Shown piece after piece: positions 1 to 13,280 of a stretch of DNA of 64,000 nt; the stretch's first letter is position 1; each line of letters begins with the position of its first letter. Source of the DNA: Acanthosoma haemorrhoidale (taxonomy: Eukaryota > Arthropoda > Insecta > Hemiptera > Acanthosomatidae). The notes beneath the pieces were generated by a model. The model searched no databases, was not told the origin of the DNA, and saw only the letters and a list, made by a program, of their open reading frames with translations. A program made the translations under genes and the position numbers. The stretch is taken from NCBI GenBank assembly GCA_930367205.1, contig OV884015.1:76213341-76277340 (forward strand), written 5' to 3'.

Positions 1-30
1 CTCCCTCTCTCTCTATCTATCTCTCTCTGA
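1..30. repeat. CT-rich simple repeat at window edge
   Basis: The window opens in a short pyrimidine (CTCT/CTAT) microsatellite whose left side lies outside the window. Confidence 0.8.
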
Positions 31-3000
31 GACCCCTAAAGATCCCATCGTTCACAGGGAAACCTTAATCAAAGATGATCGAAGTGAGTAACTAGATGTT
101 ACACGGTATCAAATAACGGATGCTACCGAAACGTTTTAACGCAGAAGAGGAACAAAACATCAAGCTAATAGTTATTATAAATTTTTCTCCGGCAAATCCA
201 TTTCTTCTTCAATAACTCCAAAAATCTGTCCCACACTGTCAGTAACACGTTTACATCAATTTGAATTTAATTTTTTTATTCAATAGGCTAAAATTATTAC
301 TGTACCTTCCTCGTGAATGATTGTCCCAAACCCTGAATCAAGCATTTTTTTTTATTAGTTTATTTACTTATTTTGGACACTTATTTTACAAAAAAATAAT
401 CCATTTATATGCTGCTTAACCAAATAATTTAAAACTTTTATTTTCGTGTAAACAAAGTTTAGTTTAAAACGTAAAGTGATAATTGTTATCAGTTATTTTT
501 TAAATTTATAAATAAATGTTTTTTTATAACGTTTATTTCAAAATTTGTTAGGAAAGCGCTTTAGTAAAAGCTTTTGAAACATTAATTTACTCGAACGATA
601 GTACAAAATCTCTTAGAGGAAAGCAATGTTGGAAAATTCTAATTTCAACAGCTTATCCTTTTACTTTTCTCAATAACTTATTTTAAAAGTTATTTTGCAT
701 CATAAACTTGAGAAGTTAATGTCAATATCTTTAAGCATTCCTATTAGAGAACCATCGCTTGAGAATTATTATCAAGGTTATGTACCGACAAACAGATCAC
801 CAAAATGACTTTTAGACAGAACACCCGATAAAAGTCTACATGTGGCGATAGAATTCATATTAAGTACCGCTTTGTTTTTGAGTAACATGAGAAGGTTTGA
901 CATTATGTAATAGTACATGATTTATGTAGAGTTTATCAATATAGTCATGGCTTGCAAACAGTGGTTGTGGGCTCATTAAATATTGATTAAATGATTGATT
1001 GATTAAATATTGATAATTTCTCCTAGCATTCATTGCTTTTGCAGCCCTATGCACTGTTTTCCTGGTTCTGTGTTTACCTTTGTGTTAAATAATATAATTA
1101 CAATGGGGTACAATGGCGATTGGAAGTTTTCTAAATAGCGAAGAAATTGGTGGGCCCAGGGAAGTGAGAATTTTTCAAATGGACATTGGGCAGTCAAGTC
1201 AACGCGGGGAACCTTTTATTTATTACCCCACAAACAGATGGCATAAAAACTCAAACGTGGAAAGAATTGTGACGATATTTATGAGTTAATAATATAATGT
1301 AATTTAATATTAATTTAGTTATGTACACTTTTTTTGTTAAGAGAGTAATTGTTATTGTTCTTTTTGCAATAATAAGTTCTTAAGCCACTCGTACCGATTC
1401 CCTAAAGACTGACGATATAGTTTGTTTTTTTCTAAATATTTTATTCTGTAGACGTTTCTCTAATTTTTTAATTTTTGATTGAACTAATAAAAAAAGCGGC
1501 TTAGACAAAAAAAATAAACCAAGGGAGGGACAGCTTTGTGGAAATTATCCAAAGAAATGAAAGTATGGTTAAAGGTAGGCGGTTCTTTATACTTGACTAA
1601 CGTCTTTGCCTGCACAGTTGTGTTTAATCTTCAACCTGATCAATTTAGGACAGACCCGACTCGATTTCACTTCGAATATAGAATAAGGTGTGCTTACTTA
1701 CATAACTAACCGATTGGCAGTAAGCTCAGAGGAAACTGGCTAAACTAAATATCAAGAAAAAATATATTAGCTCAAGAATTCAACGCATTTCCGTGTAAGT
1801 TCGAAGTTGACTAAAGGAGCTTCAATAGAGGAAACTTTTGATGTGAAACTGAAAGTTTTTTTAACACCTAATAAAAATCCATAAGATCTTGTTTTTATAA
1901 CAATATCAATATGAAATGTAGGGCCACTGAATCCCAGAGTATTTTTAGTAAAGCACTAAACAACATTCGTGCCCAATTTAGTTGGTGTCTGACAACAAGA
2001 ACGGGCAGGTGTAATGGGATGGAGAGAAATCCTAGCTGAAAATAGGAAAATGCTTCGGTATTTGTCAAGCAGAATAAGCTCGGCGAATTTCATGGCGTGA
2101 GTGCACACGGTTGGGTGGATTTTCGTGAGACCGAGACATACGAATATTTTACTGCTTTATATATTAGATTGCCGACGTTGGTATCAGAGCGAGGAAAATT
2201 TACAGTTAACAAATTTTTCACTGAAGGAATGAAGGTGCATGGTATTTTTTCATGTTCGTGCTCATTAATGGTCACGCTAATTTATAGTTGTTCTAATAAT
2301 TGCCAAAATAATATATCGCAATAATATCAATAATGGATATCCACGACCAATCAGCAAGTATGTTATAAAAACCAAATACAACAACTGGTCGGGGAAGTGC
2401 TCTTTTTAAATTTAACTAATCGTTCCCAGTAACTGGATATGGTTCCATGCCGTAGAAACATGTCTGCTACTAATCAATATTGGTGTTTAATCAATTATGC
2501 AACAACTATTTGTTTTTAACGATGAAAGCTTGTTCTGGGTCACATCAATAAACAATGAATCCACTATCAGCCAAAAAACAAAACTATACTTTAAGCCAGA
2601 GCTCTTTCCACAATTATATTACCATTTTCAGTGGCTGCATCAGTTTTATTTTATGGTCTTACAATAAATGAGTGTCTCAGTAAAATATGCACTTAATGAT
2701 TTATATGCACGCTGTCCAACACAGTAAAAAGTGCAATACATGTACATGTATGTATTCTAAACTTTTTAATAGTATGGCAGTTTTCTACACGGTTGGCTAT
2801 GTGTAACGTACGTTCAACTAGCACCAAACATTGATTATAATTTTTGTTTTATCTTTTTGGGTAAATCGGAAAATTTGTATTTTTCCAAATATAATATTTA
2901 TCTTTATTTGATGTAATTTAACTAATTCGTTGCCAGAGTGGCTGTTCATTAGAACCTCAATTACAATTATTAAACCTTTCATTATTTTGTAGGTGATTTG

Positions 3001-3234
3001 ATTTATATCTCTATGATATTTCTCTAATGGCCATGACAGATGACCTTATCAAATCCACGTGAGTGCTTCACGTGGTTGTTTGAAACAAGAATAACTGTCA
3101 TCACAATCAATATCACAAAGTGACTGTTAGTTATCGGGACATAACTAAGTGTTGTGAGACATTGGCCTACATAAGAAAAGCGTGTATTAATCCTTGCTGT
3201 GAATATTATTATTACCAGAAACCTTTTATTGATA
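31..3234. other. AT-rich non-coding DNA, nothing recognised
   Basis: No reading frame here exceeds about 75 codons or resembles a known family. The only notable structure is a perfect 8-bp inverted repeat at 3055-3075 containing two CACGTG motifs, listed separately. It reads as unique intergenic or intronic DNA. Confidence 0.5.
3055..3075. promoter_or_regulatory. Paired E-box palindrome
   Basis: Positions 3055-3062 (CCACGTGA) and 3068-3075 (TCACGTGG) form a perfect 8-bp inverted repeat with a 5-nt spacer, and each arm contains the E-box core CACGTG. bHLH factors are known to bind this core. A regulatory role is inference only, since no promoter or gene was found nearby, and such a palindrome can arise by chance. 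Confidence 0.2.
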
Positions 3235-3338
3235 TATAATTACAATCTGCCGTATTGGGCATTAAACATTGTGATCAATGATCTAATGTATACTGTATTT
3301 ACAGTTATACATTCATTCGCTCATTCATACAACATTCA
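3235..3338 (-). mobile_element. LINE family A, 3' tail fragment
   Basis: About 100 bp match the 3' untranslated end of the jockey-like LINE seen in full at 18766-20280. The shared blocks are the terminal ACAATCTGCC segment, a GGGCAxTAA block and the CATTCATTCGCTCATTCATAC block, in minus-strand orientation. It is diverged, lacks coding sequence and is probably an old, severely 5'-truncated insertion. Confidence 0.6.
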
Positions 3339-3800
3339 CTAATCATAGAATACTTAAAAACCTGAGAAATAGAGGAATATGGCTAAATAACATCTTGAAA
3401 GCATTTTTGCCTCCTAAAGGAATGTTTTATTTCCTTAAGAATTCACTTGACTGTCGAAAGCATTCCTTTATAATCGTTCTGTTACGCTCGAGAACGATGT
3501 TATCTTGACCTCTATTATCGTCGACCTAGTTCATGGAATAATTAACCTGTTTAAAATATTTGTTTTCGTGGTAAATAATGATAAATATCACTTCATTATT
3601 TCCCAAATGATAACATCTGTTTTTATCGCTGGCTGTGGGGTTGTTACAACAATAATAAAATAGTGTTGTCATAAAGTCTCCGAAGAGTTGTTAAGTTTAT
3701 TGAAACAACTTGATATTTTAACAATTAAATTTTAATTATCAGATTTTAAAGTAGTGATGATCTAGTTGAATATTAATTATTATACAAAAACAATTTCATT

Positions 3801-3888
3801 ATGATAAAATTACAATCCGCCTCATTGGGCAATAAGTAATTGTGATAAATGTTGTCATTCATACCATATTTACAATTTTCATTCTGAA
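3801..3888 (-). mobile_element. LINE family A, 3' tail fragment
   Basis: A second short LINE A tail lies 460 bp from the previous one and in the same orientation. It carries the ATGATAAAATTACAATC end, the GGGCAATAAGTAATTGTGAT block and the CATTCATACCATATTTACAA block. There is no coding part and I could identify no target-site duplication. Confidence 0.65.
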
Positions 3889-4041
3889 TATTAATTAAAA
3901 AAATACTATGAAGCGGTACCATGGTAACAAAATATATTTGCTAGCGAGAAAAACATAAAATAATTTTAACTAACATAATCTGAAGGAAAACACAATGCGA
4001 CTGGAATAATAAAAGCTCGATTACAACACAAACAAAATCTC

Positions 4042-4049
4042 GGGGGGGG

Positions 4050-4083
<34 letters not shown>

Positions 4084-4151
4084 TTGAAACTTAAAGGTGA
4101 CTAACCGATTCCTAGACCTAAATATATATGGAGTAAGGGGGGGGGGGGGGG
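4042..4151. repeat. G-run and GA microsatellites
   Basis: A run of 9 G followed by (GA)n occupies about 4042-4082, and a separate run of 15 G occupies 4137-4151. These simple repeats lie in otherwise AT-rich DNA, and their lengths are prone to assembly error. Confidence 0.85.
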
Positions 4152-5440
4152 TTAGTAGGGAAAATGTAGAAAATCAAAGTTTCGGGATTGTGGTCAGCTG
4201 CCAGTTGCTCCGAAGAGGGATTAAGCCCTCATAATTTCACCCTTCTATATATTTTCCCCACCCTCAAAAAAAAAACTCTCCCCCAGAGAACGAGTAAAAA
4301 AAAACTTGATGCATTACTAAGGCTCCGATATTCTGGTAGAACATGTACAGAGTGAGCCAGACTATGTTTACGCGGACTCTCGCCGAAGCTAAAAATAAAA
4401 TAAGGACAAGTAAGATCAAATAAATCACTATATTTTACTTTCAAAATAATTATCTGCAAATATAACGATACAAATAAAATACGAGATAAATATAATTATC
4501 TGCAATCAATACACAATTTTTAAGCAGTGCTTTTGACTTCAGTTTGACGTCTTGTTTCTTTTTGGGGAAAAGTTGCATAATCAGAAGCAATTTGTCAATG
4601 AAATATACTTGATTGTATAACATATAAACAAATTTTGATGACATTTTGTCGAACTACAAATGTGTGAATCTTATATTCTTTCCTTGACTCTTATATTTTA
4701 CCTGCTTGTTCAAGAAATTGTTGAGTACCCTTAATATTCCTTCTAAGCCTAAAGAAACTAAAAAGATATACTTGTCTTACTGCGGGCTATGTTGTGGCAA
4801 TACAAACTCTATTACTGTTTAAGAACTTTGTTTCTGGCTATAACTGTTGCTCTGTTTATAACTATAAATTAAGCATTGCTAGCTGCTTTTTATAAATGTT
4901 TATTATAGACTGATATTCACAACATGTGTTACTATGCAAGCCCTTTATAATAAACCTGCTTACACTATACTTCAAAATCTCGTTCTATCAAAATTAAGAA
5001 TAGTTATTCTTCTTCTATAGTTCAAAAAGTTAGCGAGATTAAACTGAGCTACTAAAAAAAAACCACCATCCATTCACACCTCCATACAGATCGTAACTCA
5101 TCGTATTATTAAACTTTGGAGAAATGGGTAGAAGAATTAATTAAAAACTAGGAAGCCAGATTAAAAAAAATCGGAAACGAACAAGAGTAACGAACCAACT
5201 AATTGAAGGAAATAAGAAAGCAAGACATGGTTAGAAGAAGAAAATAATCTCATATTACCCGAGAAAACACCTAGTGTATCCCACCCAAGAGAAATTTGTC
5301 CCCTGAAAGTAAATGAAGAATTGCAGGTACAAAATTCAATCTGAAAATAATCTAATAGCTGAATTCAGAAAAACTGTTGGTGTAAGGCATTTTTCTTAGA
5401 GAGTTTATTCTGTTCTTCATGATGGAGTTTATCAGAAGGA
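4152..5440. other. AT-rich non-coding DNA, nothing recognised
   Basis: The short minus-strand frames here (up to 76 codons) have no recognisable domain and are AT-driven. I see no RNA gene or repeat beyond the preceding microsatellites. Confidence 0.5.
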
Positions 5441-5459
5441 TTTGTTTTATTCATTATTT

Positions 5460-6250
5460 ATTAAAGTATGAAAGATTGTCAAAGGGCTGTGTCGGGTACA
5501 GATATGTGAGTCCCCAAGGTGGGGTGGAGACGCCCGCCGCGGGCTAAGGTCACTACAACCAATAGCCGCCACCCGGCGAACGCCCGGAAAGAGATAAGGC
5601 AGGCGGACCTGCGGTCATTCACCCTGTCTACCGGCCTAGTCGGCGGGCAGCCCAATTTGTTTTGATTTGACTCCATAAGATCTTAGAAGGTGTGCCCCAA
5701 TAAAGCACTATGTTAAGAAGGAGAGGTTTAGGGTAGGTAGTTTGTGTGGTCTTGGAATGACCACGAATTCACACTCGGTATCTAAGGGTAGGCAAAATCC
5801 ACCCGGATCTCAAAGGCGAGTGTGGACCAGAGAGAGGCAGACTGGATTGCCGTGGGAGACACTGCTAGATAAATTTGCAGGGCGACGGCAACCGTCGTCC
5901 CCCAGGGAGAAGTCTCTCCCAAGGAGGTGCTAGTTTTAGCGAGACGAAGGCAGAGATTCCCACTAGGAAGGTGTGGGGTCTGACAACGCCGGACTAAAAC
6001 ATAGCGAGTAGAGCAGCAAGCGCCAGTTCAGTGAGAGAGGAGAGGGTAGTGTTCCAATTGACGGTCCGGTTCGTTACGCTAATTCGGTCTAGTCTGCTTT
6101 CTTATATAGGTGGCCGTGGGGATAGGTCCCCACCTGCGGTTGTTCCCCCCACCATTTTCTCCCCCACTCCGACTGACGTCGTAACTTTTATTTGTACAAA
6201 TATGGAAACAGATATTTTTTGGGCCGAGATGAGGGTAACTTTTAATTATT
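5460..6250. other. GC-rich structured block, possibly a retroelement 5' region
   Basis: Base composition rises sharply here compared with both flanks. The block contains short self-complementary pieces, for example CGACGG-caa-CCGTCG near 5883 and GGGAGA...TCTCCC near 5908. A TATA-like ATATAGG stretch lies near 6104. The open frames on both strands are short (63-74 codons) and unrecognised. The block ends about 200 bp upstream of a same-strand LINE A fragment. It could be the 5' UTR of a LINE with its middle deleted, a solo LTR, or an unrelated GC-rich sequence. The sequence does not decide between these. Confidence 0.3.
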
Positions 6251-6449
6251 CGTAATTAAGAGGTGGCCACAACAGGCTGTTCGTGTGAGCTATGATAATG
6301 TCATAGTACACTGTAGAATGATGTAAAATTAAATATCGTCGACATTGAACTTCCACACTTCCAAATTTTGAATACGTATGCTAAAAACAAGAAAAAAAAA
6401 ATGTTTTATCTAATTTCATGTGCGTAGAAAATTTCAGTTATTTCAACCC

Positions 6450-7025
6450 TTGGACAGCAAAAAAGTCGAACATCAAGCGTATCCAATCCTTTCAATAAAA
6501 AGTCCTGAGAACAATAGTGAATGCCCCTTATTATGTCAGCACAACAAAACCCTTAATATACCCTACATTCTAGAACTCATCCCTTCCAAGTTTCCAGAAA
6601 TTCCACAGTAGCCTTTCCAACCACCCTAATCCTGTAGCACAGTCATTGCACTGCGCCACTCATCCCTATAATGCTCCTCGGAGACTTAAACGGCAGTGGC
6701 CTCGTGACCTGCTATAATCGGGTTACAGTGGGAGTCCTGGTAATGTCCAGTTTCTCCAATCATGTCCTGAGCGTCTGTGGCTCTTGCGCTCTTGGTCAGT
6801 CTCCACTGGCTAGTATCCGGTGACGCGACTGACGGAGGAGCGTGGGGGACTTCCCAAGACTCCGCTTTCTCTTCGCATGTGGACTTGGGAGGCCTCTGGG
6901 CTGTCTGTAAATATTGTATGAATGAGCGAGTGAATGATGAATTGTAAATATGGTATAAATGATAGTATATCTTAATTACTTATTGCCTAGCAAGGCATAT
7001 TGTAATTTTAGCACAATAAAGGAAT
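6450..7025 (+). mobile_element. LINE family A, 5'-truncated copy (RT C-terminus plus 3' UTR)
   Basis: This plus-strand copy of the jockey-like LINE starts inside the reverse-transcriptase C-terminus. Translated pieces in different frames match the copy at 18766-20280: SKKVEHQ (SKKSNIK there), QSFQ-like residues, NIPYILELIPSKF, and an RLKRQWPRDLL ending. It then runs through the 3' UTR to the ...TGTAATTTTAGCACAATAAA end. Frameshifts and a stop break the coding part. It lies downstream of the GC-rich block and may be the other end of one internally deleted element. I saw no clear target-site duplication. Confidence 0.8.
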
Positions 7026-10000
7026 CATCATATCAATATATATGGTGACAATAATATTTCATTATCCTACTAAGGGGCTTTAAAGATTTTATTGGTATAT
7101 TCACAATTGTTATACATTTCAGAGCCAGTGAATAAAATCTAAAGGTAGTATGATATTTATGTGCATTCATCATAAAATTATTTTGCATAAGTGCAGTCTA
7201 TTCCTATTCCGGTTGCTTCCTAGTCTTGGAAGCTGTGTTGTCTTTGTTCAAGCCTAGTGAAGACGGTCTTAGTATTTGTAGAATGGGGTGACCGCTTAAT
7301 TTTTGATGGAGTCGTCTATACAATGCCTTGATGTTAGCCTGTACGTATGTGATTTGTGATTGCTGATCCAGCAACATATTTAAATGTAATTTTAACGTTT
7401 TTTTTTTAGTTGTTTATCTGTTATTAATATAGTAATAATCTCAGATAGTTTAAATATATAGTCTGAGTCGAGGGGTTATCCTAAAATATCGCAATGAGAA
7501 TTACACTTAATTAGTCTTAAGGGTGTTAAAAAGTTCAGTTACTGTTTGATTGTTTATTTCTACTACAGAAATTGGTGGTGAAACTACCTGCTAGCTGGAT
7601 TGAATGGAAAACACTGAAAGGCTGGAACAAAGAAAGGGAAAAAAAAGGAAATTATTAACCTGGTTGGATTGGAAGGTATTGTTACAGGCGTCACTGCCAA
7701 AGCGGGTCCCGTAGATACGGAATATTTTCCAAACCATGGAATTCAATAAATCTGAACCGTGGAACTTGTTACATTCCTTAATCCTACCACGTTTCCATTC
7801 TTTCTCTCTATCACATTCCAATCGCTGTAGTCCACCTGGTCTACATACTCTACACCATCTTTGTGCTCTTTGGCTTGGATTTATAAGGTCAATAATTTAC
7901 CCTATCCGTGTTTTTTCGTTTAACTCTCTTTCGATTCCTTTATTCTCCCCTATTATTACTTACCATAATTCTTGGTAAATATTCTTATAAAAATTAGAAA
8001 TATAAGTTTTTCTATACTTTCCATGTAAACAATGCTGAGCATATTAAAAACATTACTTCTGCATAACTATGGCATCATTTACTCGAATCGTTCAGTTTTT
8101 GAAAAGGCTTTCAACGGATTCATAGTAAAGGCCAGATGGCACCTCGTGGTCTCTGATGGAATTTAAAAATTAAACAGAATTCCAGGTAATATCAGCAAGA
8201 GTAGCCATTTCCCTTATTCCCATCGAGGGTAATAATCCTTTCTCCTCAAGAACCTGTAGAACTTTCTAAACGATTCCGGATACAAGTATTCGTTTCCATG
8301 AAAAGTTAATGAAATGCAGATGGCTTCATGATTTTTTGTTTAAAAAACAGTTAAATTTGTCGAGGAAAGGTCTTTTTACGCTACTTTATTATAATCATAT
8401 TATTATTGTGTTGTATAAAACATGAGCCATCAAAGAAGTCTGAAAGGCCAATTATAAACAGAGAATCTATTTTAATATTTTGGAAATGTTCAATGATAAT
8501 TAATATACTAAACGTCGCTATAAATAAACTACAGAGATTAATATTGACCAAACTCTGAACAAGTAGTTTTGAGATAATAGCGTTTGAAGTGACGTACTGT
8601 CCTATCTCTTATTTTGTCACTGTTGAAATTTCACTATGCATTGCTCAGACCAATCAACAAAACACCGAATATGGTCAAAATCGTTCTCAGTCGGCGACAT
8701 GATGCATGATGATATTAGACATTTTTTCATTAAAATAAAAACCGAAAAAGTTGTTTTCAAAGGGCGTAGGTTTAGGTCGACTTAACCAATTATTTGAAGC
8801 TCTTGGTTTAAATATTTACATCAGCATTGGGTGATCTGTAGCTCGTTAAATTATAATGGCTCCCCAATGCAACAATGGCTTTGCAGTTCTAATTGGAGAG
8901 TAAGCTCTGATAAATAGAAAATATATTTTGTGAACTAATTTACTATAATATAAATACTTGTTCACAATAAATATTTCCTTGGATATCAGTTTTTTTCTTT
9001 ATCTGGATCCTTTTTTTAATAAATTAAAAAAGCAAAAACGTAGTCAAATGGTACATGAACACTCCAGAACGAACACCGTTTCAAATCTGACATTTGTCTT
9101 TACTGTATATGTAATTTGTGCACTATAATGGGCAGCTAACCCACTGCTCATTTACTAAGAAACCGATAAGTGACATAATTAGAAGCCATAACACAAATAT
9201 TAACCTGCTTACAGTACAATAGAGATCAAATTTATTTTTCTCAGGTTAGAATGTACCAGGAAAACTTTATGAATGAAACAGCTCACTAGTTTGCTAAATC
9301 AGCTTTCTGATCATGTCTCAATTTAATAGACCAAAACGACTAGCACGCACATATAGTTTATGGGTTTGCCTAAGTATATTGCACAATGATATATACTATA
9401 AGTATATTCTATGAAAAATAGAAATAGGGCCTCGTGACAGAAGAACACATCATAGCCTTCATACCCTGCATACTAGAACTGACTTGCAATAAGAAATACA
9501 CAACTGACTTTTATAAGATTCAACTAGTGACAAGTTATGGACTTACACAATCGTGTCTGCACCGACTTTGGCTATTAAACAGAAATATTTGTCTTTCAAC
9601 TATACCAGTATAGCCTGGAGATTTATGAGTGTAATCTACTAACTCAACGGAGATCGCAATATTACAACAGCCCATTGAACGAAATTTGTACCAAAAGTAC
9701 AATAACGAAGTGTATACTCTCTGTTTTGGATAAGATATTATCAATAGTCTATAGCCTTTCCGCCATTACCAAAGAGATAAGAGCTAAAACCTATCAACAA
9801 TCAATAACAGTTTATTTAACACGCACGGTCAAGGGCTCCCCGTTTATAGTTCAGCTTATTATATAATAAGTTAATAATATAAACTAATTATATAAGTTAA
9901 TAATATAATGCGATAAGCGCACGTTGATTAAAGATATTAGTACTTCTGTCAATGGCGAATGTTTTTACCCAAGCACGACTAGAGACCCTTCGGTAGTATC

Positions 10001-10590
10001 ATCAAGATCATACGATGAACTTAAAATAGGCAAGATGAACAACAATTAATACATTAACTGACAAAATACGAAAAATCACCTTACAAAGAAACAAGTGAAG
10101 AATATAAATGGAAAATTTCTTGTGAGCGAGGGTGAACCTAAAAAATAGGCTGTGTCAATATAAAGACTCTTGCCTTTAGGACTACAGATAGAAAGTATGT
10201 AACATGAAAGGAAACATGGAGATAGTACGAGGTGGATTAACCACGAGGTGTATAAACAGAGAATCGAAGCCTATCCCAAACAACTCTTACGTCACAAAGG
10301 TGTCGAAACAAAGGCTGCAGCAACCGCATCATCACGTAGGCTGATCATATAAGAGCCTAGGGCTTACATCCATACCCGAATCAACGCTCTAAACACTTGA
10401 TATGGGCTGCTTGTGAACCGTTTCGACTAAACTTTAACAGAAATTCAAGATGAGCAAAGATCCACTACCAAGTGACCTCTATTAGAATACGAATGGCCTA
10501 TCAGAAAATACGCCCAAAAATAACATTTTACAATACCGAACAATATCTGTAATTTTGCCGGTATAAAACTTGACAAGGTGTCCAATGGTG
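7026..10590. other. AT-rich non-coding DNA
   Basis: No frame in this 3.5-kb stretch exceeds 80 codons and none resembles a family. A small local duplication (AAGTTAATAATATAA at about 9868 and 9894, period 26) is the only repeat noticed. Nothing else can be named. Confidence 0.45.
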
Positions 10591-12355
10591 GATGTTACAA
10601 TATTTGTCGAGGCCCTGTAACAGAGCTCGATGGAACTGCAGCACCCACCACTCTGCCTCTATGAAATACAGCTCCTATTTTTCTCCGCCCGGCCTCGGAT
10701 TAAAGGACACCACTGCCTCTTAATCAAGCCCCTCTCCCTTGTGTTTTCACCGCAATTATCCTTAGTTGTGAACAGATAAAGTCTAATTTATTGCTTTTTC
10801 TTTTTATATTTTTCTTTTAATAGGACGTGAAAAAATTTACATTCATTAGTTTTCACGAGTTTTCTTGATTCTATAACTTTTAAATCTTAAAAATTTATAT
10901 TCATTTTTGCTTTTTATCAGACAAACGGTGTGGAAATATTAAAGCTTTCTTTCTTTTTTAATTGCGACGTCAATCTCAAAAATATTCCTTTTGGTACCGA
11001 AACATATAAAATATTTTTATTGTTTTTCAAGAATTCATTTCTTATAACCATTTCTTATTGTTTTATGTATTCTATCTACATTATTCAATCGTAAACATAT
11101 ATGTCACGTTTATTCTAGTATTTTTTTTTTGGTGTTCAGAGATAAATGATTTTTAAGAGTTGAATGTCGTTTGTTTTTACATCAATAATAAGGAAATAAA
11201 ATACATGTAAGCATTCATAAATTGTTGAATCTGGTCTTCCGGAATTTTTAAATTAAATATTTTTCACAACGAATTTAGTTGATTATAACTAGTGATGTTG
11301 CCGATAGATAAATTCACCAAGTATTAGCTTTAGGTCCTAACCTGTCCATGAACTAATAATAAATCAAAAGACGCCTTGTTACTAATTTCTTTTTACCTAT
11401 GATCTCGCTAAGTCTTCTGTCTCTTAGGACCTCATCATCGTTCATTTTTTCCATGAATTGGCGTTACTAAAATCTCTTCCTTAAGCTGAAAACTATCAAG
11501 CTATATATTTTTCCCTCAGTCTATCCTAATAAAAAATATAGTTTGTTTTAATTGACTTCTAATGAAATTGGTTGGGGAAAAATATAGCATCATACGGGTT
11601 AAAGTATCCATTCTAAAGCCTTCGTGATAAATCAGTACATAGCTGCTTTTGTGCAACTGACTGACACGAGAATTATAATGTTTGGCATGCCACTAGCTAA
11701 AATGTAGTTTCGTTGGTTATCCAATTAGAGTTGTATTTCTGAGAATCGCACGCAAGAAGGGTACGTATTTTTATTCTAAATTTTAATTGAATTTAATATC
11801 GTCCAGAATAGAATTTATTGCACACAATGCAACAGTCGTGATGTGGACTATACGTTTAAAATTATATATGTATACATTTAGAAATGTTATTATACTGGCT
11901 TACTTACATACTCAGTTGCACCTCAACCCACTGGTGATTCTGGGCCTCCATGACAGTAAAAAAAATATAATTCATTTTATTTGGTAAAACACGCGGATCA
12001 TTGAAGATCTTCCGTTGATTAATTTATTTAGCGTTTTTTTTTGGAATGATACAACATATGAGTAATAAATAAATTTTTAGAATCAAGTAAAATAATGTTG
12101 TTAAACTGGCGATATTGCAACTAGAAGTTAATTAAAATATTTTTTTTCCTTTTGTTGTGTTCATGTTGCCCGATTGATATTAGTCTAGTTAGTAGTTCTA
12201 ACATATAGAAAGATTTTATGCACATATTTTAATCATTTTTGTGTATATTCTTTTATTTTTTTAGTATATTTCTAAAAATTCAGAAAGACTTGCGAAATAC
12301 CGTAGACTCATACGTTTACTTCAATTTTTAGTTTCAATGTGGCATTGGGCTAGAA
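10591..12355. other. Unassigned DNA with a short GC-richer patch
   Basis: About 10600-10745 is noticeably richer in C and G than its surroundings but has no long ORF and no recognisable element end. The rest, to 12355, is AT-rich with only short chance frames. Confidence 0.35.
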
Positions 12356-12792
12356 TAATCTAATCAGACTGCCTCAAATTGCCTAAGTACTCAATCATCG
12401 GAAACTGTTTCAATGAACTAACACGATCTACTAGAGTGAGAATTGTTTGGGGTCGACTATTACCTGAAACCAAAAGCCATCTGGACACCAGTTCGCTATG
12501 GATGGTCCTCATCGCTTTGAGAAGTTGGGGACGGTGCCCCAATATACATAGCGCGACGAGAATATGTTTATCGGCGACTGGAGGGCCATCACCCGCCAGG
12601 ATGTGCTTAAGTGCGGCCGCATTCCCAGGATGCCGGGCCCCTCCATTCCGGAATTCTCTTCATCCCGCCCCGTCCCGCTTCTTGCTCCCAGTCCCTTACA
12701 TATATCTCTGTAATCTCCTGCAGTCCCACAGCGTCAGACCATTGCGGGCTCTAATGGAGGTATCGCTTATAACTAATGCATGGTACAATTAA
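12356..12792. other. GC-rich patch with overlapping ORFs on both strands, unidentified
   Basis: A 430-bp GC-rich island is open for 137 codons on the plus strand (12379-12792). On the minus strand it is open for about 100 codons ending at 12360, including the stretches GHRPQLLKAMRTIHSELVSR and VSSLKQFPMIEYLGNLRQ. Neither translation matches a family I recognise. The minus frame has the more protein-like composition. It could be a decayed transposon or a host exon remnant. Openness on both strands is partly explained by GC content. Confidence 0.3.
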
Positions 12793-13104
12793 TTCTTATT
12801 GCTTTCACAAAAAACATTTTACATACTCCTACAATTACTCAAAAAGTATTTAATTTCCTGATCGGAAAATATATTTTCTCTAGTGCGGAAATGTATCTGA
12901 GTGATTTGGTAGGTTGGAAGCTTTTTAATAATACTTTAAAGAAACTAAGCTGTTGTCACAAGAAAAAAAATTCAAAGACACTAATTGATCCAAGGATGAG
13001 TAGACACTTTTTACGAATCAAATTGTATATTTTTAATTATACGTAAACAAAAACAACGGATTTAGAAAGTGTACAAACAATTTTTTTTTCTCGTTTTCCT
13101 TAAT

Positions 13105-13280
13105 TGTGATAAAATTACAATATGATGGATTGGGCAATAAGTAATTGTGATATATGTTCTCATTCATACCGTATTTAAAATTTTCATTCAATCGCTCATT
13201 CGCACAGTATTTACAAACCTTTCAAATCCACTTGGTTTGACCACCCTCGCATGCGAATGAGGAAGTTGAGTCGATTTTGT
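13105..13280 (-). mobile_element. LINE family A, 3' UTR fragment
   Basis: This minus-strand LINE A tail has the GTGATAAAATTACAATATG end, the GGGCAATAAGTAATTGTGAT block, the CATTCGCACAGTATTTACAAA block and the CCACCCTCGCATGCG segment found in the other copies. It lacks coding sequence and ends abruptly in AT-rich DNA. Confidence 0.7.
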
